Assembly: GCF_018588885.1 (NCBI RefSeq)
Contig: NZ_JAFFIW010000009.1
Location: 159,237 to 223,236 of the forward strand
Direction of reading: 5' to 3'
Length of the DNA stretch: 64,000 bases
Source of the DNA: Mesorhizobium sp. dw_380
GTDB taxonomy: Bacteria > Pseudomonadota > Alphaproteobacteria > Rhizobiales > Rhizobiaceae
Positions 7,950-16,709 of the stretch are shown here, piece after piece. Each line of letters begins with the position of its first letter. Position 1 is the first letter of the stretch. The notes under the pieces were generated by a model, which worked only from the letters and a program-made list of their open reading frames with translations, was not told the DNA's origin and made no database searches. The translations under genes and the position numbers were made by a program.

Positions 7950-8822
7950 ATGGCTGACCTCTGCACTCAAGGCGTGGACACGGGCTTTGTCGGCCTGGGA
8001 TATGCCAAGGTCGCCTTTCTCGGCCTGGTGCAGGGCATCACCGAACTGCTGCCGATTTCGTCCACCGCCCATATGCGCATCGTGCCCGCGGTGCTCGGCT
8101 GGCAGGATCCCGGCTCCGCTTTCTCCGCCGCCATGCAGCTTGCCGCCCTTGCCGCCGTGATCAGCTATTTCTGGAGCGATGTCAGGGATCTCCTGTTCGG
8201 TTCGCTCGACGCCCTCACGCGGCGCGATTTCGCCGACCGGCATTTCCGGCTGGCATCCTGGATCGTGCTGGCGACGATCCCGATCGTCATCGCCGGCGTG
8301 GCCCTGTCGCGCGTGCTCAACACCTGCAATTCACCGCTGCGCAGCCTGAGCGTGATCGGTTGGGCCTGCATTGCCATGGCAATCCTGCTGGCTCTGGCCG
8401 AGACTTTTGCCCGCCATAAGCGCACCATCGGCGAAGCTTCGCTCGCTGATGCGCTGCTTGTCGGCATCGCTCAGATCGGCGCGCTGATCCCTGGTGTCTC
8501 ACGCTCGGGCTCGACCTTGACGGCGGCTTTGGGGCTTGGCTTCAAACGGGCCGAGGCGGCGCGCTTCTCATTCCTGCTCGGGCTGCCGGCGATCGCGCTT
8601 GCCGGCCTCAAGGAGTTGTGGGAACTGCACAAGGTTCACCTCGACGCCCATGGCTGGTCGGTTCTTGCCACCGGGCTGGTCGTCGCGTCGATATCCGCCT
8701 TCTTCGCCATATGGGGGCTGATGCGCGTGCTGGAGCGCTTCTCCGCCTGGCCTTTCGTCATCTATCGCGGCCTGCTCGGTGTGGTCCTGCTGCTGGGTGT
8801 GGCGATGGGGTGGCTTGCCTAG
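7950..8822 (+). CDS. uppP: Undecaprenyl-diphosphatase UppP
   Basis: 290 aa polytopic membrane protein. It carries the two family signatures: GLVQGITELLPISSTAHM near the N-terminus (the (E/Q)xxxE motif, here with Gln first) and PGVSRSGSTLTAALGLGF in the second half. The enzyme removes a phosphate from undecaprenyl diphosphate to recycle the lipid carrier of peptidoglycan and surface polysaccharides, and overexpression gives bacitracin resistance. The start at MADLCTQ was chosen over an upstream ATG because the extra 22 residues are not hydrophobic and do not fit the family. Confidence 0.9.
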   Translation: MADLCTQGVDTGFVGLGYAKVAFLGLVQGITELLPISSTAHMRIVPAVLGWQDPGSAFSAAMQLAALAAVISYFWSDVRDLLFGSLDALTRRDFADRHFRLASWIVLATIPIVIAGVALSRVLNTCNSPLRSLSVIGWACIAMAILLALAETFARHKRTIGEASLADALLVGIAQIGALIPGVSRSGSTLTAALGLGFKRAEAARFSFLLGLPAIALAGLKELWELHKVHLDAHGWSVLATGLVVASISAFFAIWGLMRVLERFSAWPFVIYRGLLGVVLLLGVAMGWLA

Positions 8823-8970
8823 CTCGCGATCGGCTCTCTGTGTGTTGCGCGGGAGCAACCCTGGAACCTGCACGCGTCGACCCGCAAAGATGTGATCGGC
8901 CGGTTTGATTGACTTCGGTAGGTAACAGCCCTTAACGTTCTGTTAACAAAAAACAGATGGGCGGGGCCGG

Positions 8971-9597
8971 ATGGCATCCTCGAAGGGTTGGCGCCGTAAG
9001 GCGAAGGGGCTGGGGCTGGCTGTTGCTCTGACCGCGTTGTGTTCGGCAGCGAATTTCGCCTACGCGGCTCCTGTTTCCATGGTGGTCGGCGGCTCGACCT
9101 CCCAGCCGATTGGCCACTATGATTTCTGCAAGATCCATGCCGCCGAATGCTCGATCCGCTCACCCGACAGCGTGCCGGAACAAATGACCGGCAAGCTGCT
9201 GCACGAGATCTCGGCCGTAAATCTCTCGATCAACAAGCGCGTCAAGCCGATGAGCGACATGGACAATTACGGCAAGGACGAGTGGTGGGCCTATCCGGAC
9301 AACGGCTTCGGCGACTGTGAGGATTACGCGCTTGAAAAGCGGCGCGAACTGAACAGCCTGGGTATTGCCATAGCCAATCTGCTGATGACGGTGGTTCGCA
9401 AGCCTGATGGCGAAGGTCATGCCGTGCTGACGGTGCGGACGGACAAGGGCGACTTTATCCTCGACAATCTGACCGACAAGGTCCGGCTCTGGAACGAGAC
9501 CAGCTACCGCTACCTGAAACGGCAGGCGAGCGACGACACCGGACACTGGGTCTCCATTCTTGGTGGCGACGAACAGCTGGTCAGCGCTGTCAAATAG
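8971..9597 (+). CDS. Transglutaminase-like cysteine proteinase (BTLCP), exported
   Basis: 208 aa with a signal peptide ending near AYAA at residue 32. The bacterial transglutaminase-like cysteine proteinase domain is shown by GFGDCEDYALEKRREL (catalytic Cys116), GEGHAVLTVR (His150) and FILDNL (Asp165). The domain is often tied to periplasmic processing of surface adhesins (LapG-like), but no adhesin is present here. A paralogue lies at 47323-47931 with the same catalytic triad and about half of the residues shared by eye. The start follows a GGGGCCGG stretch. Confidence 0.88.
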   Translation: MASSKGWRRKAKGLGLAVALTALCSAANFAYAAPVSMVVGGSTSQPIGHYDFCKIHAAECSIRSPDSVPEQMTGKLLHEISAVNLSINKRVKPMSDMDNYGKDEWWAYPDNGFGDCEDYALEKRRELNSLGIAIANLLMTVVRKPDGEGHAVLTVRTDKGDFILDNLTDKVRLWNETSYRYLKRQASDDTGHWVSILGGDEQLVSAVK

Positions 9598-9707
9598 TCG
9601 CGTCGGCCAGCCGCGTCCGACGCGAATTCTGATCCGCGCCATTCCAATCCGATCTTCCACAATGCCGGCCGGCGATGCTATCCACGGTGGCTCGTTGAAG
9701 CTGCGGT

Positions 9708-10505
9708 ATGTGCATGGATTTTCTGACGCTTTTCAATGCGGCGCCCCTGCTGGCGGCCTTGGTCAAGGCCGCGCTGCCGCAGGCCGTCGCCACCACGATG
9801 GCATTCGGCCAATGGTTCGCGTCGGTGCCGCCATGCCGTGACTTTGCCTTCGAGGCGACCGACTATCTGGTCTGCGAGGTCGACCCGAAAGCGTATTCGA
9901 TCGAGCTGTTCTGGAAGGATCCGGCTGGCAAGCCCTTTCAGTCGCTGCACAATCTCGACGGCGCCCAGCGCGCGGCCGGCCGCACCATGCTGTTTGCCAT
10001 CAATGCCGGCATGTATCATCCCGACCTCAGGCCGGTCGGCCTCTATGTCGAGCGCGGCCACGAGATGGCTGATGTGAAGACGGGATCGGGCAGCGGCAAT
10101 TTTTCGCTCCAGCCGAACGGCATCTTCTACATCAGCGGCGGCAAGGTTGCGGTCCAGGCGACCAGGGCCTTCGTCAGGAAACGGCCGCCCACCGACTATG
10201 CGACGCAATCCGGACCGATGCTGGTGATCGACGGTGAGCTTCATCCGAAATTCCACTCCGACGGCACCTCGCGCAAGACCCGTGATGGTGTCGGGGTGCG
10301 AAAGGACGGTGTCGCGGTCTTTGCCATTTCGAACGGCACGGTGACGTTCCATGCATTCGCCCGCCTGTTCCGCGATGCGCTCGGCTGCGACAATGCGCTG
10401 TTTCTCGACGGCTCGATTTCAAGCCTGCTCGCCCCTGCCATCGGCCGCAACGACGACTACTGGAATCTTGGGCCGATGATCGGGGTGTTCAGGAAGGAAC
10501 GCTAA
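9708..10505 (+). CDS. Phosphodiester glycosidase-like (DUF2233/NAGPA) protein, exported
   Basis: 265 aa. A hydrophobic N-terminus precedes the domain marked by AINAGMYHPDLRPVGLYVE, SGNFSLQPNGIFY and TQSGPMLVIDGELHP, ending with DNALFLDGSISSLL. This is the NAGPA/DUF2233 family, whose studied members cleave phosphodiester-linked sugars. It is probably periplasmic. The stop codon is adjacent to the first base of a palindromic repeat, so the mRNA 3' end probably carries the repeat hairpin. Confidence 0.83.
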   Translation: MCMDFLTLFNAAPLLAALVKAALPQAVATTMAFGQWFASVPPCRDFAFEATDYLVCEVDPKAYSIELFWKDPAGKPFQSLHNLDGAQRAAGRTMLFAINAGMYHPDLRPVGLYVERGHEMADVKTGSGSGNFSLQPNGIFYISGGKVAVQATRAFVRKRPPTDYATQSGPMLVIDGELHPKFHSDGTSRKTRDGVGVRKDGVAVFAISNGTVTFHAFARLFRDALGCDNALFLDGSISSLLAPAIGRNDDYWNLGPMIGVFRKER

Positions 10506-10607
10506 TGCATGTCGCCCAAAAGTGACCTCGGTTTTGGGACAACGACATGCATAGACAAAGAACTAAAAGCGCGTCGCATGGGTCCGATTAGACGCGACGC
10601 GCTTTAG
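10505..10607. repeat. Interspersed palindromic repeat, copy A
   Basis: Two hairpins in series. The first pairs ATGCATGTCG...CCAAAA with TTTTGGG...CGACATGCAT. The second pairs CTAAAAGCGCGTCGC with GCGACGCGCTTTAG. Near-identical copies are at 61362-61453 and, inverted, 27946-28036, with a partial copy at 47285-47316. It fills the junction of two convergent genes and includes the last codons of dedA. Confidence 0.9.
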
Positions 10608-11232
10608 GCTCGGCGGTTCGCTTGGCCCGGCGATTGAGGACGATCACCGCTATGACGATCAGGGCGACCGCTGCGATCGCCGCTATCCCGAACAGGCTGG
10701 TCACACCGAGCTCGGGGATGCTGCCGGCACCCTTGGCCACCAGCCATCCCGGCGACAGCACGATCGGAGCCCAGATGATCGCCGACAGGATGTTGGCGAT
10801 CTGGAAGCGGCGCCGGTTCATGCCCATCATGCCCGCGACCAGCGGCACGGTGGCGCGTACCGGACCGAAGAAGCGGCCGACGAAAACCGCCGCGAAGCCA
10901 TAACGGTAGAAGAACAGCCGCGCCCTGGCGACCTCGCGGCGGTAGCGGTTGAGCGGCCATTTGTGGACGACGCCGCGCCCCAGCCATCTGCCCAGAAAGT
11001 AGGAGACGGTATCGCCAAGCGCTGCCCCGATCATCGCGGCCGGAAGGATTGGCAAAGGCTGCACGATGCCGGCTCCCACCAGGCCGCCGACAATGATGAG
11101 CACCGTGGTGCCAGGCAGGAGGATGCCGACCAGCACGAGCGACTCGCCGAACGCCAGCAGCCCGACCACGACGCCGGCCCAGTCCTGATGGTTCTCGATG
11201 AAACAAACGCTCTGGTCGATGAACGACTGCAC
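10588..11232 (-). CDS. DedA family membrane protein
   Basis: 214 aa with about five hydrophobic segments and the DedA/SNARE-associated signature: a GILLPGTTVLII loop, LGDTVSYFLGRWLGR and then the FVGRFFGPVRATVPLVAG arginine loop. DedA proteins are inner-membrane transporters linked to recycling of undecaprenyl phosphate and to membrane potential. The last residues and the stop are encoded within the palindromic repeat, so the C-terminus (KARRV) may have been set by the repeat insertion. Upstream is the 270 bp gap before the lysozyme gene. Confidence 0.9.
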   Translation of the reverse strand: MQSFIDQSVCFIENHQDWAGVVVGLLAFGESLVLVGILLPGTTVLIIVGGLVGAGIVQPLPILPAAMIGAALGDTVSYFLGRWLGRGVVHKWPLNRYRREVARARLFFYRYGFAAVFVGRFFGPVRATVPLVAGMMGMNRRRFQIANILSAIIWAPIVLSPGWLVAKGAGSIPELGVTSLFGIAAIAAVALIVIAVIVLNRRAKRTAEPKARRV

Positions 11233-11502
11233 GCAAGCTCCTTTTTTAAAAGCGCTTGTCAGCTGCCGCTGGCAATCATCGGGCGCCCTTTAGGAATGTC
11301 GGCCGAACGCCGTATGCCGTCTCAACAGCCACATCATGGCGCCGTCAAGGCTGGGCCGGCCGCCGACGGCGAATGTCTGAAACGGGCCACACTCATGGTA
11401 AAAAACTTGATTCAAACTTTATTGGTAATTTCTCGTTCATAACTGGGCCTAGTTGTCCGTCGGCCATCGCCTTCGGTCTGTTGTGTTTGAGTACAGGTCC
11501 AG

Positions 11503-12573
11503 ATGCGGTTACCAGGCGTCATCAGTTTCATGATCGCATCGCTGTGCCTCGCCAGCTGCTCTTCGACGTCGGGCGTGGACGCGCTCGACATGCAGAAGCC
11601 GTCGAACGAGACCACCAGCTCGGTGGTGCGGCCAAGCGCGCCGATCGCATCGGTTCCCATGACCAGGACAAACAATGCGCGCAAATTGGCCGAAGCCGCG
11701 CCCATGGACGACACTGCCCAGCCCTTTAGCCTGGCGGAGGAGGAGGAGACCGTCGCGTATTCGGCGCCTGAATTGCCTGACAGCGTCGATCCGCCGGTCG
11801 AGCCGGCAGCCCTCGTCTCGCCGCCGAAACTGTTGTCGCGGGCAGCTCCTGCGATGCTTGCCGGGCCGATCACGCGTTACGGCTTTCGCGATGCCAAGCC
11901 GATCAATTTCGGCCGCTCTTCGCCACGGCACCTTGCGGTGCACGGGGTCGACGTGTCGCGTTGGCAAGGCAACGTGAACTGGGAGAAGCTGCGCGCCCAG
12001 GGCGCCAACTTCGCCTATATCAAGGCGACTGACGGTGGCGACCATCTCGACCCAATGTTCACCAGGAACTGGCGCGCTGCCGACGCCGCCGGACTGAAGC
12101 GCGGCGCCTATCACTTCTTCTACTGGTGCCGCACCGCCGGCGAGCAGGCCGACTGGTTCATCCGCAACGTGCCGAAGGTCGACGGCGCCTTGCCGCCAGT
12201 TATCGACGTCGAGTGGAACGGCGACTCGAGCTGCCAGCGGCGCCCGTCACGCGAAAAGGTGCTGGAGAAGATGCAGGTGTTCATGGACAGACTGGAGCGC
12301 TACTACGGCCAGCGTCCGATCATCTACACCGCGCCGGATTTCTACCGCGACAACCTCCAGGGCGCATTTCTCGACTACCCCTTCTGGCTGCGCGCCGTGG
12401 CGAGGCATCCGTCAAAGGTCTATCCCGACCGCAAATGGCTGTTCTGGCAGTATTCCGGCTCCGGCCTGTCGCATGGCGTGACCGGACGCATCGACCTCAA
12501 CGTCTTCCATGGCGATGAGCGGCAATGGCGCGCCTGGGCCGGCGGCCGGCAGATGGTGGCCGACGCGGACTAA
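11503..12573 (+). CDS. GH25 lysozyme-like lipoprotein
   Basis: 356 aa. A lipoprotein signal with lipobox LASC (Cys19) is followed by about 120 residues of Ser/Pro-rich linker and then a glycosyl hydrolase 25 domain. Catalytic acids are expected at Asp150 (HGVDVSRWQG) and the PPVIDVEW motif (Asp235, Glu237). The family cuts the beta-1,4 bond of peptidoglycan, so a periplasmic wall-remodelling role anchored to a membrane is likely. The domain ends with FWQYSGSG and GRIDLNVFHG, as usual. Confidence 0.88.
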   Translation: MRLPGVISFMIASLCLASCSSTSGVDALDMQKPSNETTSSVVRPSAPIASVPMTRTNNARKLAEAAPMDDTAQPFSLAEEEETVAYSAPELPDSVDPPVEPAALVSPPKLLSRAAPAMLAGPITRYGFRDAKPINFGRSSPRHLAVHGVDVSRWQGNVNWEKLRAQGANFAYIKATDGGDHLDPMFTRNWRAADAAGLKRGAYHFFYWCRTAGEQADWFIRNVPKVDGALPPVIDVEWNGDSSCQRRPSREKVLEKMQVFMDRLERYYGQRPIIYTAPDFYRDNLQGAFLDYPFWLRAVARHPSKVYPDRKWLFWQYSGSGLSHGVTGRIDLNVFHGDERQWRAWAGGRQMVADAD

Positions 12574-12616
12574 GACTTGATCCCAGCGCATCACCACTCG
12601 GTCTGGTCCCGGCCGG

Positions 12617-12853
12617 TTATTGGAGCTGATTGCTCCGGTCATTTCTCTCCTCGCTCAGCCGCAGCTTCGTCCTCAAGGCCATGATCTCGACAATCGCGGC
12701 ATCGATCATGGTCAGGAGCGTAAGCGTGTCGTGCTGGGTTGGATCGGCCCTGACATAGGCGAGATGATTCAAGACATCGGTGTCATCGTCGGCTTCGTCG
12801 CTCATGCGCATCGTCCCGGCTATTGTCTCCGTGAATTTTTCATCCGATCGCAT
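12617..12853 (-). CDS. Small unknown protein, 78 aa
   Basis: A short acidic-to-helical protein with MSDEADDDTDVLNHLAYVRADPT and a C-terminal helical stretch (TLLTMIDAAIVEIMALRTKLRL). I recognise no family. The start is uncertain: the ATG at 12805 (MSDEADDD) has a GGGA site at good spacing, while the listed ATG is the longest. It is convergent with the lysozyme gene and divergent from the methyltransferase gene. Confidence 0.5.
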   Translation of the reverse strand: MRSDEKFTETIAGTMRMSDEADDDTDVLNHLAYVRADPTQHDTLTLLTMIDAAIVEIMALRTKLRLSEERNDRSNQLQ

Positions 12854-13009
12854 CGATCGTCAAATGACCCTTTTATCACGTCGTCGTGTCGGTGGGCACA
12901 TTTCGGATCATTTCCTGCACGACATCGGCATGCTTGACGGACTCGTAGTTTCCGGCACCATTCACTGGAGGGAAGCTCTTTGACCAACATGGATGCAAGG
13001 GAGGGAAAG

Positions 13010-13612
13010 ATGTTGTCGAAGGCTCTGGCCAAGAGCCGCCAGACGATCAGTGCCTATGAGGACTATGCGGAACGCTACGATGCCATCGTGCGGCACGGTC
13101 CCAACGAGAGAGAGCAGGCATCGCTGAAGCGCCTTGTGGCGATTGCCGGCACATCCGGCCGGATTCTGGAAGTCGGGTCGGGTGCCGGATACGACGCGGA
13201 TTTTCTGGAGAGTTTGGGCGTCAAAGTTCGCCGCACCGACGCAACAAAGCGGTTTCTCGAACTGCAGGCCGCGCGCGGCAAGCATGGTGAGCTTCTCGAT
13301 CTCATCACCGATGATCTCGGCGGCCCCTATGACGCCGTCCTGGCTCTGGCCGTCCTGATCCATGTGCCGCGCGACCAAACCGACCAGGTGCTTGCCAAGA
13401 TAGAAGGGTCATTGCGGCCAGGCGGCGCCTTCCTCGTATCGATGCGCAATGGCGATGGCGAGACGGGCGGCAAATATCATACGGTCTACTGGCGCAGGGA
13501 CGATTTCGCGGCTCGTCTCGAAAACGCCGGACTGGTTCTCATCAGGGATGATTTCAACTTGGGGCGTAACGACGAGGAGTGGAACACATTCCTGGCTGTG
13601 AAGCCGGCATGA
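13010..13612 (+). CDS. Class I SAM-dependent methyltransferase
   Basis: 200 aa from the ATG that follows an excellent AGGGAGG site; a TTG at 12980 and an ATG at 12989 are alternatives. Motif I is ILEVGSGAGYDADFLESLG, and the post-I acidic region is VRRTDATKRF. YDAVLALAVLIHVPR and LRPGGAFLVSMRNGDGE complete a Rossmann methyltransferase of the Methyltransf_11/25 type. The target molecule cannot be told from sequence. It is monocistronic and convergent with the glyoxalase-like gene across a 9 bp inverted repeat. Confidence 0.85.
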   Translation: MLSKALAKSRQTISAYEDYAERYDAIVRHGPNEREQASLKRLVAIAGTSGRILEVGSGAGYDADFLESLGVKVRRTDATKRFLELQAARGKHGELLDLITDDLGGPYDAVLALAVLIHVPRDQTDQVLAKIEGSLRPGGAFLVSMRNGDGETGGKYHTVYWRRDDFAARLENAGLVLIRDDFNLGRNDEEWNTFLAVKPA

Positions 13613-13657
13613 CACGCGAATTCTGAAACGCTGCAACACCTCAATGTCGCGGCATGG

Positions 13658-13706
13658 ATTCTAGGGTCTGCCCCGCGTCGCTTCGCTCCTTGCTCCGCCC
13701 TAGAAT
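13658..13706. repeat. Inverted-repeat element between convergent genes
   Basis: A perfect 9 bp inverted repeat, ATTCTAGGG (13658-13666) and CCCTAGAAT (13698-13706), encloses a GC-rich centre with GCGTCGCTTCGC. It lies between two convergent genes and can act as a bidirectional terminator or be one copy of a rhizobial palindromic repeat. No second copy was seen in this window. Confidence 0.6.
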
Positions 13707-13733
13707 GACGAAGCGGAAGGGGTCGTCGCCACA

Positions 13734-14105
13734 CTAGGCCTCGTTGATCATTGCCTCGATGTTGTAGCCGTCGGGATCAAGCACAAAGCAGGCGTAGTAA
13801 TTCTCGGCATAGTTCGGGCGCCGGCCGGGCGCCCCATTGTCTTTGGCTCCGGCCTCCAGCGCTGCCCTATGGAACGCGTCGACCTCTGCCTTGCTGCCGA
13901 CGCGGAAAGCGACGTGCAGATGGGTGAGCGGTGGCGCCTCGCCGGTTCGCTGAATCTCGAACAGGCAGCCATTGCCGACATCGAAAGCCCAGAATACGCC
14001 CTCCTTGCCGAAGGACAAGCGGTACTTCAGGGGCGCGAAAGCGCGTTCATAGAAGAGCTTGCTCTTCTCCAGATCTCCCACTTCGATGGTTATATGATCG
14101 ATCAT
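13734..14105 (-). CDS. VOC (glyoxalase/bleomycin resistance) family protein
   Basis: 123 aa single vicinal-oxygen-chelate domain: MIDHITIEVGDLEKSKLFYERAFAPL at the start, then LTHLHVAFRV (metal His), and the C-terminal YYACFVLDPDGYNIEAM with the metal Glu. The substrate is unknown; this subgroup is common in rhizobia. The in-frame extension upstream of this ATG is non-homologous and was excluded. Confidence 0.85.
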   Translation of the reverse strand: MIDHITIEVGDLEKSKLFYERAFAPLKYRLSFGKEGVFWAFDVGNGCLFEIQRTGEAPPLTHLHVAFRVGSKAEVDAFHRAALEAGAKDNGAPGRRPNYAENYYACFVLDPDGYNIEAMINEA

Positions 14106-14216
14106 TTGATGCTCCGCCTGGGATGTGATGGGGTTGACTTGCGATTTTGCGAATAAGCAAGACATTGCGGCCGCCATGCTGTCTAGTGCCGATTCCTGTA
14201 CTCCGGGGGGATCAGG

Positions 14217-15191
14217 GTGGAACTCAAACTTCTGTTGGTCGGCTTTGCCTGCGCGGTCGCCGGCGGGCTGTCGATCGTCACTTTCCTGAAATGGCGAGAG
14301 GTGCGCGCGCTCAGCCGCTGGTTGCCGGCGCCGGGAAAGATCATCTCCTCGCGCGTCGAGGCGCGTGAGGTGAGAGTCTCGGGTACGGGCTCGGACACCA
14401 GCGATTCCACCGAGATCCGCAATTTTCCGGCGATCACCTTCGAATACAAAGTGGGCGGCAAGATTTTTCAAAGCTCGCGCTACAGCGTGCAGGAAAATCC
14501 AGGGAATTTTGAAGTCACGGAGACGCTTGCGCGGTTTCCGCGCGGCGCAGCCGTGACCGTGTTCTACAACCCGGCCGATCCGGCCAAGGCTGTGATCGAA
14601 CGCACCATGCCCGAAGGCGCCTTCAAGTTCATGGTCCAGCTTTCGGCGGGACTGGTGATTGGTGCGCTGGTTCTGGTGTTTTCCGTCGGCGGTGTGCTGG
14701 AGGCGATCGGCCCGCATCTGCCCAAGCCACAGAATCTTGGCGCGGCGGCACTGCTGCTGTTCATGGGCCTGTTTGTGCTGCGCATGGGTTTCGTCCAGAA
14801 GTCGATGGCCGAGCAGGCAGCAAAATGGCCGGTTGCCGCCGGCCGCATCGACGCCTCGGGCCTGCAGGCGATCAAGACCCGCGAGCGGTCTGGATTCTAT
14901 GGACCCTGGCGCACCGTCTTTAAATCCCGCATCGTCTACAGCTATGGCGTCGCCGGCCAGCGCTACAGCGCCGACCGTGTGGCGTTCGGCGCCACCGTGA
15001 CGGCTTCGCTGCCTGGCCTCGTCGGCGGCCAGGCCCGGCGCTATGTCGAGGGCAGCAAGGTCGATGTGCATTATGACCCCGCCAACCCCGCCTCGGCGGT
15101 GCTCGAATGCCGGGTGCGGGGACTCTGGTTGCTGTGGATGTGTTCGGCAGGCTTTTTCGGTGGCGCGGCTTTGCTGGTCGGGCTGGTCTGA
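14217..15191 (+). CDS. DUF3592 membrane protein
   Basis: 324 aa starting at a GTG with a GGGGGGA site. It has an N-terminal membrane segment, a repeated DUF3592 unit (FPAITFEYKVGGKIFQSSRYS and FKSRIVYSYGVAGQRYSADRVA), paired middle segments (GLVIGALVLVFSVGG and LLLFMGLFVLRMGF) and a C-terminal segment. Each soluble unit ends with a YNPADPAKAV or YDPANPASAV motif, so the protein looks like an internal duplication. Function is unknown; it is probably an inner-membrane protein. Confidence 0.78.
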   Translation: MELKLLLVGFACAVAGGLSIVTFLKWREVRALSRWLPAPGKIISSRVEAREVRVSGTGSDTSDSTEIRNFPAITFEYKVGGKIFQSSRYSVQENPGNFEVTETLARFPRGAAVTVFYNPADPAKAVIERTMPEGAFKFMVQLSAGLVIGALVLVFSVGGVLEAIGPHLPKPQNLGAAALLLFMGLFVLRMGFVQKSMAEQAAKWPVAAGRIDASGLQAIKTRERSGFYGPWRTVFKSRIVYSYGVAGQRYSADRVAFGATVTASLPGLVGGQARRYVEGSKVDVHYDPANPASAVLECRVRGLWLLWMCSAGFFGGAALLVGLV

Positions 15192-15200
15192 GGCGACGCC

Positions 15201-15560
15201 TCAGCAGCGCACAAGCGGCCCGCTGTCGAAGCCGGTCCAGGTGAACCGCATCGTCACGCCGTGCCTCTCGATATGGATAACACGAGTGAACGGCTCCTCG
15301 AGTGTCGGATCGGAGCCGTAGCACTGGCTCGCATGCGCCACCCAGCCCGTGGCTGTTCTGCGAAAGGTCGCAAGCTCGCAACCAAATTCGGGAAGCGACA
15401 AGGCCGCTAGGTCCACCGTGAAGACCGTCTGGCGTTGGACGTCGGCGCTCGCGCTACAGTTCAACCTGTCACGGGACCATGTCCCGACATAAGGCGCTGC
15501 CGCCTGTGCGGTGCCGCTCGCCAATGCGGACATTGCCATCGTCATTGCCCAACGCCGCAT
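15201..15560 (-). CDS. Small exported protein of unknown function
   Basis: 119 aa with a signal peptide ending around GTAQA-AAP and a mature part of about 98 residues with four cysteines (Cys35, Cys61, Cys80, Cys119), which could form two disulfides in the periplasm. The ATG is preceded by a clear GAGGAGA site. The final residue is Cys. No family recognised. The long N-terminal extension of the same frame lacks a ribosome site and was excluded. Confidence 0.65.
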   Translation of the reverse strand: MRRWAMTMAMSALASGTAQAAAPYVGTWSRDRLNCSASADVQRQTVFTVDLAALSLPEFGCELATFRRTATGWVAHASQCYGSDPTLEEPFTRVIHIERHGVTMRFTWTGFDSGPLVRC

Positions 15561-15757
15561 CGCCTGTCTCCTCGGGCCGCCTGCTCGATCGTACAGGAAT
15601 GTTGGGATTTGTGCGGGGCAAGCATTCGTCCAGCAAAAAATAAATGCGGCCATTCCGGATTCCGCTTTTGGGCGGATGATGCGACTGTGCGGGTTGGCAC
15701 GCACCCGTCCGCCAAATTTTAGAGGGACTATCTTATGTGTCTTGAACGCTCCGAGCG

Positions 15758-16021
15758 ATGAGCACTCGCATTGAAGACATGAGAAACCTCGGACCGGCCA
15801 TGGCGCGGATGCTGGCGGAAATTGGTATCCTCTGTGAGGCGGATCTGCGCGGTTTCGGCGTGGTTGAAGCTTACCACCGGCTGAAGTTCCGGTTCGGACG
15901 GCATGTGACGATCCTCGCACTCTATGCGATGGAGGCGGCCGTTCGCGGTTGCGACTGGCGAGCGCTTGATACCGAAACCAAGGAGCATCTGCGTGAGCAG
16001 GCGGGTCAGAACAGGCGCTAA
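15758..16021 (+). CDS. TfoX/Sxy C-terminal domain protein
   Basis: 87 aa made only of the TfoX C-terminal helix-hairpin-like domain: MRNLGPAMARMLAEIGI, then ADLRGFGVVEAYHRLK and LYAMEAAVRG. In gammaproteobacteria the full TfoX/Sxy activates competence genes, but that needs the N-terminal domain, which is missing here. A DNA-binding-like role is possible but unproven. Confidence 0.8.
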   Translation: MSTRIEDMRNLGPAMARMLAEIGILCEADLRGFGVVEAYHRLKFRFGRHVTILALYAMEAAVRGCDWRALDTETKEHLREQAGQNRR

Positions 16022-16193
16022 GCACGCCGCATCACCACGCTTTCTCCTTCGACCCTTGCGCTCGACCATGCGGGCTGTTGGCTCTGTGCAGGATAGCTTT
16101 TCGTCGAGGAGCATGGCCGTTCGGAATTTCGCTTATTGTTTTGCGCGGATAGTGCGACTGTGCGGACCGGCAACGCGTTCCCAGAGACGTCCG

Positions 16194-16709
16194 ATGATCA
16201 AACTGGCCTTCGTTTTTCTGGCCCTGCTCGGTCCTGTGCAGGCGGCCAACGCCAAGGAATGTCCGTTGAGCCACGCCACCTATCGGGAGCTGCGTTCGGG
16301 CGCGATCATGCAATTCCGGCCGATCGACCATGAACCGGCGGCGCTGACGGCCGAGGTGTTTTCGCTGACCGTGCCGCATACCGAAATCCGTCTGCCGGCG
16401 GACATCACCTGGACCAACGGCAAGAATTCGTTTCCGCTCGGCACCATCCGCCACCCCTGCACCGACGATGACCGCGAAGCGGGCCTCGAGGATGGCAGCG
16501 GGCTGTGCAGGATATGGGATGGGCAGGTCTATGCCTTGACAGGCGGCGGCGCCGAGCAGCTGAATTCGCGTGAAGCCATACCGGCACCGAAAGGGCTGCT
16601 GCTGCCCGATTTCGGCGCGGCTTTCACCGAATGGGCGGATTTCGCCAACGCCAATCCGGATGGCTCTGCCTGGGATGCCTTCACTTTGACAGGATGCAGC
16701 GATGAATAG
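16194..16709 (+). CDS. Exported protein of unknown function
   Basis: 171 aa with a signal peptide (MIKLAFVFLALLGPVQAANA). The mature part has four cysteines, Cys23, Cys89, Cys105 and Cys168, spaced for two disulfides. It overlaps the next gene by 8 bp, so the two are probably co-translated and work together in the periplasm. I recognise no family. Confidence 0.68.
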   Translation: MIKLAFVFLALLGPVQAANAKECPLSHATYRELRSGAIMQFRPIDHEPAALTAEVFSLTVPHTEIRLPADITWTNGKNSFPLGTIRHPCTDDDREAGLEDGSGLCRIWDGQVYALTGGGAEQLNSREAIPAPKGLLLPDFGAAFTEWADFANANPDGSAWDAFTLTGCSDE

